Shown piece after piece: positions 23,989 to 32,253 of a stretch of DNA of 64,000 nt. The translations under genes and the position numbers were made by a program. The stretch spans positions 42,324 to 106,323 of the forward strand of contig JBQNAT010000008.1 of assembly GCA_052170315.1 (NCBI GenBank), written 5' to 3'. The notes beneath the pieces are model-generated. The model was not told where the DNA came from, searched no databases, and was given only the letters and a program-made list of their open reading frames with translations. The stretch's first letter is position 1. Each line of letters begins with the position of its first letter. This DNA is from UBA9732 sp052170315 (GTDB taxonomy: Bacteria > Spirochaetota > Spirochaetia > Sphaerochaetales > Sphaerochaetaceae).

Positions 23989-24642
23989 GTGAAAAAAATC
24001 GCGGCTGTTTTCATAATTATTTTTTTAGCCTCTTCAGCGGCTTTTGCCGCCGCGCTAAGTTATGTCTATGAGAGCAGCCTGTCATCCGTGGATTTTAAAG
24101 AAATGCCCTCTGTAGGACAGGTCTTTGTCGACGGCAGTTCGAACATACTGGCTGTAAGAAGAATACATGACAATGTCGTAATTTTTGACAAACTCATAAC
24201 ACTTGGTCCTTATTACAGCGGAAGTAGCCTGAAAAAGCGGAATCCGCTGAATTCTTTGGGATTTACAGGAACTTCGGACTATTCTTTTTTGCGTTACAGT
24301 ATCACAACGCCGCTGTATCCGGTTTCACCTCTGGTTATCGCAGGACTAAGCTACGGTAGCCGTTTTACACTGCGCGCCCTTGTGCTTGCGGGTTTTAAAG
24401 TAAGCGTGCCTCTGGCAAATCTCCGGTACGGCGGAAGTACTTTTATAGAAAACGGGAAACTTAATGCCTGGGCCGCGGCAGGCGTATCCGTAAGGAAAGC
24501 TGTAACGTTTGCCTGTTCCTACGGTTTTTCATACAGACATAATATCGGGGTCTTTAATTGGGAAATCGGGACAAGCCGTCTTTGCCTTCTGGAAAAAGCC
24601 GCGCCGTGGTCGCCTTATATAGGTATTGGGGTGGATTTCTGA
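23989..24642 (+). CDS. Predicted outer-membrane or periplasmic beta-barrel protein
   Basis: A 217-residue protein with a GTG start, a clear signal peptide (KKIAAVFIIIFLASSAAFA) and an all-beta remainder: SSNILAVRRIHDNVVIFDK, YSFLRYSITTPLYPV, PLVIAGLSYGSRFTLRAL, AGFKVSVPLANLRYGG, LNAWAAAGVSVRKAVTFACSYGFSYR and a final strand YIGIGVDF ending in Phe, the usual outer-membrane barrel signature. It starts one base after pepT and its stop overlaps the next lipoprotein start (TGATG). I do not recognise the family. Confidence 0.65.
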   Translation: MKKIAAVFIIIFLASSAAFAAALSYVYESSLSSVDFKEMPSVGQVFVDGSSNILAVRRIHDNVVIFDKLITLGPYYSGSSLKKRNPLNSLGFTGTSDYSFLRYSITTPLYPVSPLVIAGLSYGSRFTLRALVLAGFKVSVPLANLRYGGSTFIENGKLNAWAAAGVSVRKAVTFACSYGFSYRHNIGVFNWEIGTSRLCLLEKAAPWSPYIGIGVDF

Positions 24643-26063
24643 TGAAACGAACATTTAGAGTTTTTGCCGCCGTTGTTTTTCTGGCTGCGGTTGTTTTTCT
24701 CATCTCCTTATCCCTTTCAGGCTGTTCTTCCGCCGGAGCGCTTTTAAAAACAAACATTTCCGGTTTCCCCTACTGGTATTACATGCCTCAGTTCGGCATA
24801 GGCAAAAAAAATACTGCCATCGTTGGCGAAGGCTCCGCTCCCACTCAGCGCCAGGCTGAGCTTCTGGCCTATTCCAATATCATTGATATACTTTCCGAAA
24901 AACTGGGCTACCGTCTTGGGCAGGAGTCTTACAGGGAGCTGAGCCTGCTTGGTACTATTACGGAATTCGGACTTAGTATAATAGATAAACATGAAAGAAC
25001 ACAGGACGGACTGTACTTCGTCTACATCTACGCCAGAATAGACAGGACTCTGCTTGACGAAGCCACATCGGAAGAAACCAAACGACGAACCAATCTTGTA
25101 AATCAAATAGAAAGCTTAGTACTTGAAGGCGATGAGTTCATAAAAAACGGCAGTGAAATCAGAGCCGTAAAGAACTACATGAAAGCTATGGCTCTGAGTT
25201 ACGGGCTTGAATATATTAACAGAGAATATTCCTTTGATGAGCTCTACGAAGTTGTAGTTGAAATACTGAACAGTATATCCATGTCCCTAGTTTCTTCAAG
25301 GCCCTCGGCCGCAGTCTGTACTGTTTCCATAAACAGACGCGGAACTTTTGTTTCCTCAGCAGTTTCCTCCGCGGAAGTGCTTGCGTCCTACTATGCCGTT
25401 GACAGCCGCGGAGTTACTTACAAAGACCATTTTGTTTATGTTTCGGATTCCAACGGGCAGTTCCGCTTCAACGCGATAAACGATTCTATAGTCAGAACCG
25501 GAACGGTGGTTTTTTCTTTCAATCTGGAATCGGAGTTTTCGGCTCTTGAACAGGCTGCCGGGGCGGAAAAGATATCGGCTTTGAGAAAACTTGTGGACTC
25601 CAGGGCCGTGGAGTTTAAATATTCAAAGTCCTACAGCATGGGAAGCATCGCGACGGCGGCTATAGAGCATGACAGCCTTGGTCATGTAACCGGCGTAACC
25701 GGAATTTCAGATTATCTTGCGGGAAAGCTTGCAGGAGACGGAGCATCCGCAAAGGCTTTCTACGCGGAACTTGACGAGGAACTTGACGTACTGTACGAAT
25801 TTCTCCATTCGGGAAGAAATGAAGCCTGTCTTCTTATTTTAAGGGCAGGTTCACTTCAGACTGTAGAGTCGGAGACTGGTGTTTTTGTATCCGGCACGGA
25901 AGGTCTTGTTTCCCTGTACGATACAAAAACTTCAAAGCTTCTGTACCGAAGCGACATTCTTTATTCCAGCGCCTTTGCGGAAACCCGCGAGGAAGCGGCG
26001 GCAGGCGCCTTTAAAGCCCTGGCTGACATAGCGTATACATTGATAAAGGCGGTTTATGTTTAA
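24642..26063 (+). CDS. LPP20-like lipoprotein
   Basis: A 473-residue lipoprotein. The signal ends in SLSLSGC, so Cys28 is probably acylated. Just after it, YWYYMPQFGIGKKNTAIVGEGSAPTQRQAELLAYSNIIDILSEKLG resembles the LPP20/FlgP-type domain (the W/Y-x-P followed by GxGxA and a helix of recycled Ala/Ser residues). A helical segment follows (NLVNQIESLVLEGDEFIKNGSEIRAVKNYMKAM), and the C-terminus recalls a second copy of the motif (TREEAAAGAFKALADIAYTLIK). I chose the ATG at 24642 from the TGATG overlap. It overlaps the protease gene by eight bases. A role in envelope integrity or motility is possible but unproven. Confidence 0.6.
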   Translation: MKRTFRVFAAVVFLAAVVFLISLSLSGCSSAGALLKTNISGFPYWYYMPQFGIGKKNTAIVGEGSAPTQRQAELLAYSNIIDILSEKLGYRLGQESYRELSLLGTITEFGLSIIDKHERTQDGLYFVYIYARIDRTLLDEATSEETKRRTNLVNQIESLVLEGDEFIKNGSEIRAVKNYMKAMALSYGLEYINREYSFDELYEVVVEILNSISMSLVSSRPSAAVCTVSINRRGTFVSSAVSSAEVLASYYAVDSRGVTYKDHFVYVSDSNGQFRFNAINDSIVRTGTVVFSFNLESEFSALEQAAGAEKISALRKLVDSRAVEFKYSKSYSMGSIATAAIEHDSLGHVTGVTGISDYLAGKLAGDGASAKAFYAELDEELDVLYEFLHSGRNEACLLILRAGSLQTVESETGVFVSGTEGLVSLYDTKTSKLLYRSDILYSSAFAETREEAAAGAFKALADIAYTLIKAVYV

Positions 26064-28971
26064 TCTCATACGAAAAACCTCAATGCCCGAATACAACGGG
26101 GATTCCTATTTTTACGTCCATGACAAAACAGACATGGAAGTTTTCCATATCAAAAACAGCGATACAGAGTGCTGCTGTGTTTTCATGTTCGGAACTCCGT
26201 CCGAAGACAATAAGGGAGTTGCCCATATTCTGGAGCATACCGTACTGAGCGGGTCCGGGCGTTTTCCTCTGAAAGACCCTTTTTCACAGGTTATGCTTTC
26301 AAGTCCCAATACTTTTCTTAACGCGATGACGTTTGCGGATAAGACCATATATCCGTTCGCTTCTCCTCTTAAGAAGGATTTCGACATTCTGTTTGACATT
26401 TATGCTGACGCCGTGTTTGCTCCACTTCTAAGGCGGAATTCTTTCCGTCAGGAGGGTATTCGCGGTTTTGACGGCAAATTCGACGGAGTCGTCTTTAACG
26501 AGATGTGCGGGGCGCGCAGCACGGAAGACTCCTGCGTACAGTCAGCTTTGATGAAAGCTCTGTTTAAAGGCACACCTTATGAGTATGATGCCGGAGGGGA
26601 GCCTCTGAGTATCACTGACCTTACCTATGAGGAATTTCTTGAGCGCTACAAAAAATGGTACAGTCCCACAAACTGCAGGCTCTTTCTGTTCGGAGATATT
26701 GATGCCGGGGAGTATCTGGATAAAATTGAGACAAGATATCTGAAAAACCGCGAAAAAGGTAAAAAAATCATTCCTAATTCGGCTGACTATACACGTAAAG
26801 AATTAAAACCGGAACATCACAGGGCAACCTGCCCCGCAGGTGATTCAAGAAGCGTCGTGCTTTCCTGGCTTACGACGCCGGGTGATGACCCTCTTGAGGT
26901 TCTTACCGTTTCCGTCCTTGTTGATATTCTTCTTGGCAATCCCGGCGCGCCTCTGTACAAGGCCATAATGGAATCAGGGTTGGGGGAGGACCTTAATCCC
27001 ATAAGCGGAACGGATGTGGACAGCCCTGTTCTTACATTTACCGCGGGTTTCAGCCATGCGAAAAAGGATTCTGAAAAAGAGATTGAGGATTTCCTGATAA
27101 AACAGATAGAAAAATATGTGAGGGAAGGTCTTCCCCCTGATGCCGTTAAGGCCGCGATAAAGAGGCTTGAGTTCAAAATTCAGGAAATTCCCGGAGACGG
27201 CGTGCCTTTTGGCATAGTCACCTGTCTTAAGGCTTCCAGATGCTGGATGCGGGGAAAAGACCCTGAAGCCGGTGTTGAAAACGTGAAGCGGCTGGAAAGA
27301 CTGAAGGAAAAATTTGAAAAGGGACGGTACTTTGAAAATTGGATGAAAACAAACCTGCTGAACAACGGAAGGCGCGTGCTTCTTACCGTTGAATCGGATG
27401 ACGATTTTGATGAGAAGTTCCAGAACCGTCTTAAGGCAAAATTTAAAGAACTGGAAAAAGCGGGTCTTGTCCCTTCACGGAAGGAAAAAGATGACTTTGA
27501 AAAATTCGTTAATACGCCCGATTCTCCGGAGGCTCTTGCGAAAATAGAGCGCATCACGGTAAAAGACCTCCCCAAAACCGTTCTGCGCTATAAGCAGGAT
27601 TTGATTCGCCTTGACTGCGGGGCAAAGCTCTGTGATTTCAGGCTTTTTACAAGGGGCATTGTCTATTTTACGCTTGCCTTCGATACCAGAAACCTGAACC
27701 TTGAAGAAAAGACCCTTCTGCCCCTGCTTGTAAGGACGCTTCAGATGTGCGGTACAAAAGACCGCGATTTTGCGGTTCTGAGCACCATGATGAGATTCCT
27801 GACAGGAAGCTTCTATTTGTACCAGAGCTCGGGCACGGATGTACACGGGTGTCCGGTGAGTGCCGTCATAGTTAAGGCCAAGATGCTTAAGGATGATTTT
27901 GAAGCAGCTCTTAAGCTTATTTCGGAGCTTCTCACAAAACCGGACCTCGCAGACGGCGCGCGGCTGAAAGCCGCCGTTTCCGACAGTCTTACGGAGTTTG
28001 AAAGCAATTATTCCTACAGCGCTAACAGCTATGCCTCAATAAGCGCCTCCAGCGTTTTTTCCGCTACCGCGGCTGAGAGCGAACTTAACCTTGGAACAAC
28101 CCTTTGGTTCGGTTTGTCACAGCTTAAAAAAGACCTTGAAAGCGGAAAAACGGATTATGAAAGTTTGTCAGCATCCCTTACAAAGCTTCACGCGAAGGTC
28201 TTCGTGCGGCGCGCAATGACGATTCATATTGGAAGTGAGCTTGAAAGGGAAAGCCTAATGCGATGTATTGCACCGTTTGCGGACAGTTTTCCCCAGGGCA
28301 GGTTTGTAAGGACTTCTGACTATTACAGAAATTTCAAAGGCTTACGCCATGACGGCCGTTCTGACACAAGTCCTGCGGCAAGTCCAAATGAGATTTTGAC
28401 CTATACTCTTCCGTCCGGTCCCGCGTTCAACGCGCTGGCGGTAAAGTTTGACAGAGACAGCGAAAAAACGTATGTGGCGGCAATACTGCTGGCATCGGTT
28501 CTGTCATCAGGCTATCTGTGGGAGACGGTAAGAGGAGTAAACGGAGCCTACGGGGTGGAAAGCCATGTAGACGGCATGGAGAATCTTTTTGTTTTCTCGT
28601 CCTACAGGGACCCGATGATAAAGGAGACCTTCAACGTGTATCTGAAAGCCCTGGAAAAAACACCGGGAATGACGGAAATGGAGTACGCTATAGTGACAAT
28701 AATCGGAAGGGAAATACGGCCGCTTTCGCCCGGCTCAAAAAGCAATGAAGCCTTCAGGCGGCTTCTGTACGGCATGAGCGCAGGTCTTTATCCGAAGCGA
28801 AGGCGCCTGCTTCTGAACATGAAGCCGGAGGACCTGAGAGCCGCGGCCGATATGATACTGTCACGCGTTAAAGACAGTTCCAGCCGCGCTGTAGTCTGCG
28901 GAGCTGAAATGGTGAAAGGCTCGGAAGCAGTAGGGGAAAACATATTTAAAACAATAGCCCTTCCTCTTTGA
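26056..28971 (+). CDS. M16C metallopeptidase (Cym1/PreP-like)
   Basis: A 971-residue zinc peptidase of the presequence-protease subfamily. The inverted zinc motif is HILEH at residues 57-61 inside AHILEHTVLSGSGRFPLKDPF, with the downstream metal Glu in DGVVFNEMCGA. The remainder is the four-domain M16C clamshell (SPTNCRLFLFGDID, RSVVLSWLTTPGDDPLE, GCPVSAVIVKAKML, the R/Y pair region ETVRGVNGAYGVES and SSYRDPMI). Such enzymes degrade short unstructured peptides inside a closed chamber. No signal peptide is seen, so it is probably cytosolic. It is translationally coupled to the lipoprotein upstream. Confidence 0.9.
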   Translation: MFNLIRKTSMPEYNGDSYFYVHDKTDMEVFHIKNSDTECCCVFMFGTPSEDNKGVAHILEHTVLSGSGRFPLKDPFSQVMLSSPNTFLNAMTFADKTIYPFASPLKKDFDILFDIYADAVFAPLLRRNSFRQEGIRGFDGKFDGVVFNEMCGARSTEDSCVQSALMKALFKGTPYEYDAGGEPLSITDLTYEEFLERYKKWYSPTNCRLFLFGDIDAGEYLDKIETRYLKNREKGKKIIPNSADYTRKELKPEHHRATCPAGDSRSVVLSWLTTPGDDPLEVLTVSVLVDILLGNPGAPLYKAIMESGLGEDLNPISGTDVDSPVLTFTAGFSHAKKDSEKEIEDFLIKQIEKYVREGLPPDAVKAAIKRLEFKIQEIPGDGVPFGIVTCLKASRCWMRGKDPEAGVENVKRLERLKEKFEKGRYFENWMKTNLLNNGRRVLLTVESDDDFDEKFQNRLKAKFKELEKAGLVPSRKEKDDFEKFVNTPDSPEALAKIERITVKDLPKTVLRYKQDLIRLDCGAKLCDFRLFTRGIVYFTLAFDTRNLNLEEKTLLPLLVRTLQMCGTKDRDFAVLSTMMRFLTGSFYLYQSSGTDVHGCPVSAVIVKAKMLKDDFEAALKLISELLTKPDLADGARLKAAVSDSLTEFESNYSYSANSYASISASSVFSATAAESELNLGTTLWFGLSQLKKDLESGKTDYESLSASLTKLHAKVFVRRAMTIHIGSELERESLMRCIAPFADSFPQGRFVRTSDYYRNFKGLRHDGRSDTSPAASPNEILTYTLPSGPAFNALAVKFDRDSEKTYVAAILLASVLSSGYLWETVRGVNGAYGVESHVDGMENLFVFSSYRDPMIKETFNVYLKALEKTPGMTEMEYAIVTIIGREIRPLSPGSKSNEAFRRLLYGMSAGLYPKRRRLLLNMKPEDLRAAADMILSRVKDSSSRAVVCGAEMVKGSEAVGENIFKTIALPL

Positions 28972-28995
28972 CGCTCTTCCTGTTTAAAATATAAT
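28968..28995 (+). promoter_or_regulatory. Promoter of the cdaA operon
   Basis: TTGACG (28968-28973) and TATAAT (28990-28995) have 16-bp spacing. The -35 overlaps the stop codon of the protease gene. Transcription should start near 29002, with GGAGGA before the cdaA ATG. Confidence 0.7.
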
Positions 28996-29027
28996 AAGTT
29001 ATACTTCTGAAGTACGGAGGAACGTTA

Positions 29028-29825
29028 ATGCCGGTTTCTACAATGGATTGGATACGGGCAGTTGCTCAGGTTTTGCTGCTGACGGTCGTTTTCTACAATT
29101 TCTACATAGCCCTGGCTCAGAACAGAGCCACACAGCTTATCAGGTCAATCCTGATTTACGTGTTTCTGTATCTGATATGCAAGCTTGCCGGTCTGAGCAT
29201 AATTGCCCGGGTCATGAAAATATGCGCCGTCCCGGGAGCCGTTTTTCTCTGCGTACTTTATCAGCCCGAACTGCGCAGGACTTTCACGCCCGGCATAAGC
29301 CGGAGAAGATTTTTCCGCATCGGAGGAACTCAGACTTCATCCGACCAGATAGATACCATACTTAACGCATGCCAGCGCCTTGTGCAGTCAAAACGCGGAG
29401 CCCTCATAGTTTTCCCCCGGAAGCTTGCGCTTAAGAACATCATAGACAGCGGTACCAAAGTCAACGCGGACATATCAAGCGCCCTTATAGTTACCGTCTT
29501 TGACCACGACACGCCGCTTCACGACGGCGCAATGATAATACAGGGCTCAAAGATAATCGCAGCCGGCTGTTACCTTCCGCTTTCAGGGCAGACCGACATA
29601 AGGGCTTCCTTCGGTACAAGGCACAGAGCCGCACTTGGTATGGCCGAAGAGTCGGATGCCGCAATCATAGTTGTTTCCGAGGAAACCGGAGCCATTTCGC
29701 TTGCCTGTAACGGCAACCTTTATTATGACCTTTCCAATGACGAGATAAAGAGCATGCTTCTGTCACTGTTCAACTATCTTGACGTTCAGCCGGCTTCAGG
29801 GGAGGACAAGAACGATGCGCAGTAA
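29028..29825 (+). CDS. cdaA: Diadenylate cyclase CdaA
   Basis: A 265-residue membrane enzyme condensing two ATP into the second messenger c-di-AMP, which controls potassium and osmotic balance and wall metabolism. Three hydrophobic helices occupy residues ~12-80. The DAC domain (~105-240) has the catalytic motifs HDGAMII (DGA at 166-168) and GTRHRAALG (RHR at 198-200). The next gene encodes its usual YbbR-type partner, overlapping by 11 bases. This gene leads a run of same-strand genes reaching 37157. Confidence 0.93.
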   Translation: MPVSTMDWIRAVAQVLLLTVVFYNFYIALAQNRATQLIRSILIYVFLYLICKLAGLSIIARVMKICAVPGAVFLCVLYQPELRRTFTPGISRRRFFRIGGTQTSSDQIDTILNACQRLVQSKRGALIVFPRKLALKNIIDSGTKVNADISSALIVTVFDHDTPLHDGAMIIQGSKIIAAGCYLPLSGQTDIRASFGTRHRAALGMAEESDAAIIVVSEETGAISLACNGNLYYDLSNDEIKSMLLSLFNYLDVQPASGEDKNDAQ

Positions 29826-30219
29826 AATTCTTCAGAAAATACTTTACAACTGGCAGATAAAGATACTTTGCTTTCTCCTTGCGGCATTTGTATACTTTGT
29901 CCTGATTTTCTCTATCCAGACCACCCGGCATGTCTTTCTTCCTCTTCAGGTTACGCTTCCGTCTTCATACACCGCGGACAGCACCGTTCCCTCCGGCGTT
30001 GACCTTGTCATAGAGGGCACGGAGGAGCAGATTTATCTGATAGATGTCTCCCGCATCTCCCTTTCCGCCGACTTTTCCAAAGTAAACAGGGAAGGTGTAA
30101 GCTACGCCGCAGTTCAGATAGACACGGCGGAGCTTGACTCTTACATAGACACGACTTCCATATCCATCTACACAAAACCTTCAAGAGTGAAGGTTTATTT
30201 CTCGGCTTCGGAGAAGTAA
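29815..30219 (+). CDS. YbbR-domain protein (CdaR-like), single domain
   Basis: A 134-residue membrane-anchored protein: one N-terminal transmembrane helix (IKILCFLLAAFVYFVLIFSI) and a single extracytoplasmic YbbR domain (HVFLPLQVTLPSSYTADST, VDLVIEGTEEQIYLIDVSRISLSADFS, GVSYAAVQIDTAEL). In Firmicutes CdaR carries several YbbR repeats and modulates CdaA; here only one repeat is present. I chose the ATG at 29815, overlapping the cdaA end, from the family N-terminus. Location and family point to regulation of CdaA, which is an inference. Confidence 0.8.
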   Translation: MRSKILQKILYNWQIKILCFLLAAFVYFVLIFSIQTTRHVFLPLQVTLPSSYTADSTVPSGVDLVIEGTEEQIYLIDVSRISLSADFSKVNREGVSYAAVQIDTAELDSYIDTTSISIYTKPSRVKVYFSASEK

Positions 30220-30220
30220 C

Positions 30221-30616
30221 GTGATAATAGGTACAGGCATTGACGCGGTTGCGATAGACAGAGTCCTTAAGCTTGGGCAAAAAGCCCTTGAAAAGATTTA
30301 CAATCCTAAAGAGCTTGAGGAGTACCGTGCCCTTGAAAACGCTCATGAAGATGTCAGGGCCCAGTTTCTTGCGTCCCGCTTTGCGGTGAAAGAGGCCTAT
30401 GCCAAGGCGCGCGGAACCGGTTTTTGCGAAACGGTTGTTCCAAGCGACATTTATACTCAAAATGAAGAAGACGGAAGACCATATGTAGTTCTGAAAGGAA
30501 AAACGCTTGATAATGCGCCTCGCTGCGCAGTTCATCTTTCCATTACTCACGAGAAGCCTCTGGCCATAGCCATTGTCATTCTTGAAACAGAGGAAAATAC
30601 AGATGTCCAGAAGTGA
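30221..30616 (+). CDS. acpS: Holo-[acyl-carrier-protein] synthase
   Basis: A 131-residue cytosolic enzyme that transfers 4'-phosphopantetheine from CoA to the Ser of acyl carrier protein, switching on fatty-acid synthesis. It begins with IIGTGIDAVAIDRV (the GxDxxxxxR magnesium site), followed by FLASRFAVKEAYAKARGTGF with the catalytic WxxKEA-type motif, and ends HLSITHEKPLAIAIVI. The start is GTG, one base after the YbbR gene stop. It overlaps truA by 14 bases. Confidence 0.9.
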   Translation: MIIGTGIDAVAIDRVLKLGQKALEKIYNPKELEEYRALENAHEDVRAQFLASRFAVKEAYAKARGTGFCETVVPSDIYTQNEEDGRPYVVLKGKTLDNAPRCAVHLSITHEKPLAIAIVILETEENTDVQK

Positions 30617-31454
30617 CTGGCGCAGGCCTTCCGATTTTTCCGCCCCGGAAAACAGACGCAGGGCAGCCCTGGAGCTAAGTTATGACGGAAGGGCTTTTAA
30701 TGGCTGGCAAAGCCAGAATAATGCTGTTTCCGTGCAGTCTACACTGAAACAGGCTGTCATTAAGCTTATTGGAGACAGAAATATTGAAGTTGTGGGAAGC
30801 GGAAGGACGGACAGCGGCGTCCATGCCTACGGTCAGGTTGCCCATGTTGAGTTCGACAGCTTTGACATAAACGTAAAAGCTTTTCATTACGGCCTGAACG
30901 CGATTCTTCCTTCAAGTATTCGCATCAGAAAAAGCTGGGACGCAAAGCCTTTATTTCACGCGCGCTACAGCGCAATGGCAAGGGAATACAGATATTTCTG
31001 CAAAGTCGGGGAAAACAGAGACAGCTTCTCCGAAGGCCTGATAACTCCATTGAAAAAGTTTCCCGATATTGAGCTTTTAAACAGCTATGCCGGACTGATT
31101 GTCGGTACGCATGATTTTACAACGTTCGCTTCCGCGCGGGACATATGCCCCAGCAAGGTCCGCGATATTTACGAATCCGCTTTCAGCCTGGAGAAGAGCA
31201 TGTACGGTGAGCCCGTCCTCCGCTATAGAATCTGCGGCAACGCTTTTTTATATCGTATGGTGCGTTCGCTTGTGGGCTCTATGCTTGAAATGGGGCTGAA
31301 CGGAGCTTCTCCCGGGGCTTTTAAAGAGGCTCTTGAGGCAAAGGACAGAAATCTTGCGGGCAAAACGGCGCCTTCGGACGGTCTTTACCTGTGGAGGGTA
31401 AGCTACGACCCTGAAGAATACCGGTGGTTCGAGGATGAGTATGGAAAAAAATAA
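30603..31454 (+). CDS. truA: tRNA pseudouridine(38-40) synthase
   Basis: A 283-residue enzyme converting uridines 38-40 in the tRNA anticodon stem to pseudouridine. The catalytic Asp is in GSGRTDSGVHAYGQVAHVEF. Other family segments are ELSYDGRAFNGWQSQ, HARYSAMAREYRYFC, HDFTTFAS and GNAFLYRMVRSLVGSMLEMG. I chose the ATG at 30603 because GAGGAAA lies upstream and the longer frame is only shadow of acpS. It overlaps both neighbours in the operon. Confidence 0.92.
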   Translation: MSRSDWRRPSDFSAPENRRRAALELSYDGRAFNGWQSQNNAVSVQSTLKQAVIKLIGDRNIEVVGSGRTDSGVHAYGQVAHVEFDSFDINVKAFHYGLNAILPSSIRIRKSWDAKPLFHARYSAMAREYRYFCKVGENRDSFSEGLITPLKKFPDIELLNSYAGLIVGTHDFTTFASARDICPSKVRDIYESAFSLEKSMYGEPVLRYRICGNAFLYRMVRSLVGSMLEMGLNGASPGAFKEALEAKDRNLAGKTAPSDGLYLWRVSYDPEEYRWFEDEYGKK

Positions 31455-32253
31455 GGAAAATCAGGATACGAAAAGAAAAGCTCTGTCCATGGCTCTTGAA
31501 CGCACAGACGGTCTGGCGGATGCTTTCATGGATATCCTTAAACAGGATTTCAGCGGTTCTGAGCACCCTAAAAGGGATTTTTCCGCCACGGTTGAAAAGC
31601 TGATTCCCGCGGAGAAAGCGGAAGATGATTTATTTGAAACTGCCGAAACCAATGCCCAGGACGATGAAAGGCTTCACATGTCATATCAGGCCCTTCTTGA
31701 AGACAGCCGTTCCTGCACAAGATGCGGACTGTGCAAAACAAGAAAAAACGTTGTTTTCGGTACAGGCTGCCTTGACCGGCCCACAGTAATGGTGATTGGC
31801 GAAGGCCCCGGGGAAAACGAGGACCTTCAGGGTCTGCCCTTTGTGGGCAAGGCCGGACAGTATCTTGACAGCTGGCTTTCCGCAATTTCCCTTGACCGCG
31901 ATAAGAACGTTTACATAACCAATACCGTAAAATGCCGTCCGCCTCAGAATCGCGACCCCTATCCGGAAGAAAAGAAAAGCTGCAATGCCTATCTTAAGCA
32001 GCAGATTGAAATAATTCACCCTCAGGCTATTCTTTGTCTTGGAAAGCCCGCGTCCGCTCTGATGACAGGCCTGGCAGATTCCTCAATGGGCGCTTTACGC
32101 GGACGGTTTTTCTTCTATGAAAGCATACCCATGCTCTGTACCTACCATCCGGCGGCGGTTCTCAGGAATCCGGAGCTTAAGCGCCCCGTGTGGGAAGACC
32201 TGAAAAAGCTTGCGCGCTATCTGGGACTTGAAACAGGCGGCGGAAGAAGATGA
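31441..32253 (+). CDS. Uracil-DNA glycosylase, family 4 (iron-sulfur type)
   Basis: A 270-residue repair enzyme that removes uracil from DNA. After a ~80-residue acidic, probably disordered N-terminal extension come the family 4 motifs: SCTRCGLCKTRKNVVFGTG with the first cluster Cys residues, GEGPGENEDLQGLPFVGKAGQ (motif 1), TNTVKCRPPQNRDPYPEEKKSC with the remaining Cys, ILCLGKPAS, and TYHPAAVLRNP (motif 2). I prefer the ATG at 31441, which GAGG precedes by six bases; the one at 31435 is too close to it. It overlaps truA and priA. Confidence 0.9.
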   Translation: MEKNKENQDTKRKALSMALERTDGLADAFMDILKQDFSGSEHPKRDFSATVEKLIPAEKAEDDLFETAETNAQDDERLHMSYQALLEDSRSCTRCGLCKTRKNVVFGTGCLDRPTVMVIGEGPGENEDLQGLPFVGKAGQYLDSWLSAISLDRDKNVYITNTVKCRPPQNRDPYPEEKKSCNAYLKQQIEIIHPQAILCLGKPASALMTGLADSSMGALRGRFFFYESIPMLCTYHPAAVLRNPELKRPVWEDLKKLARYLGLETGGGRR

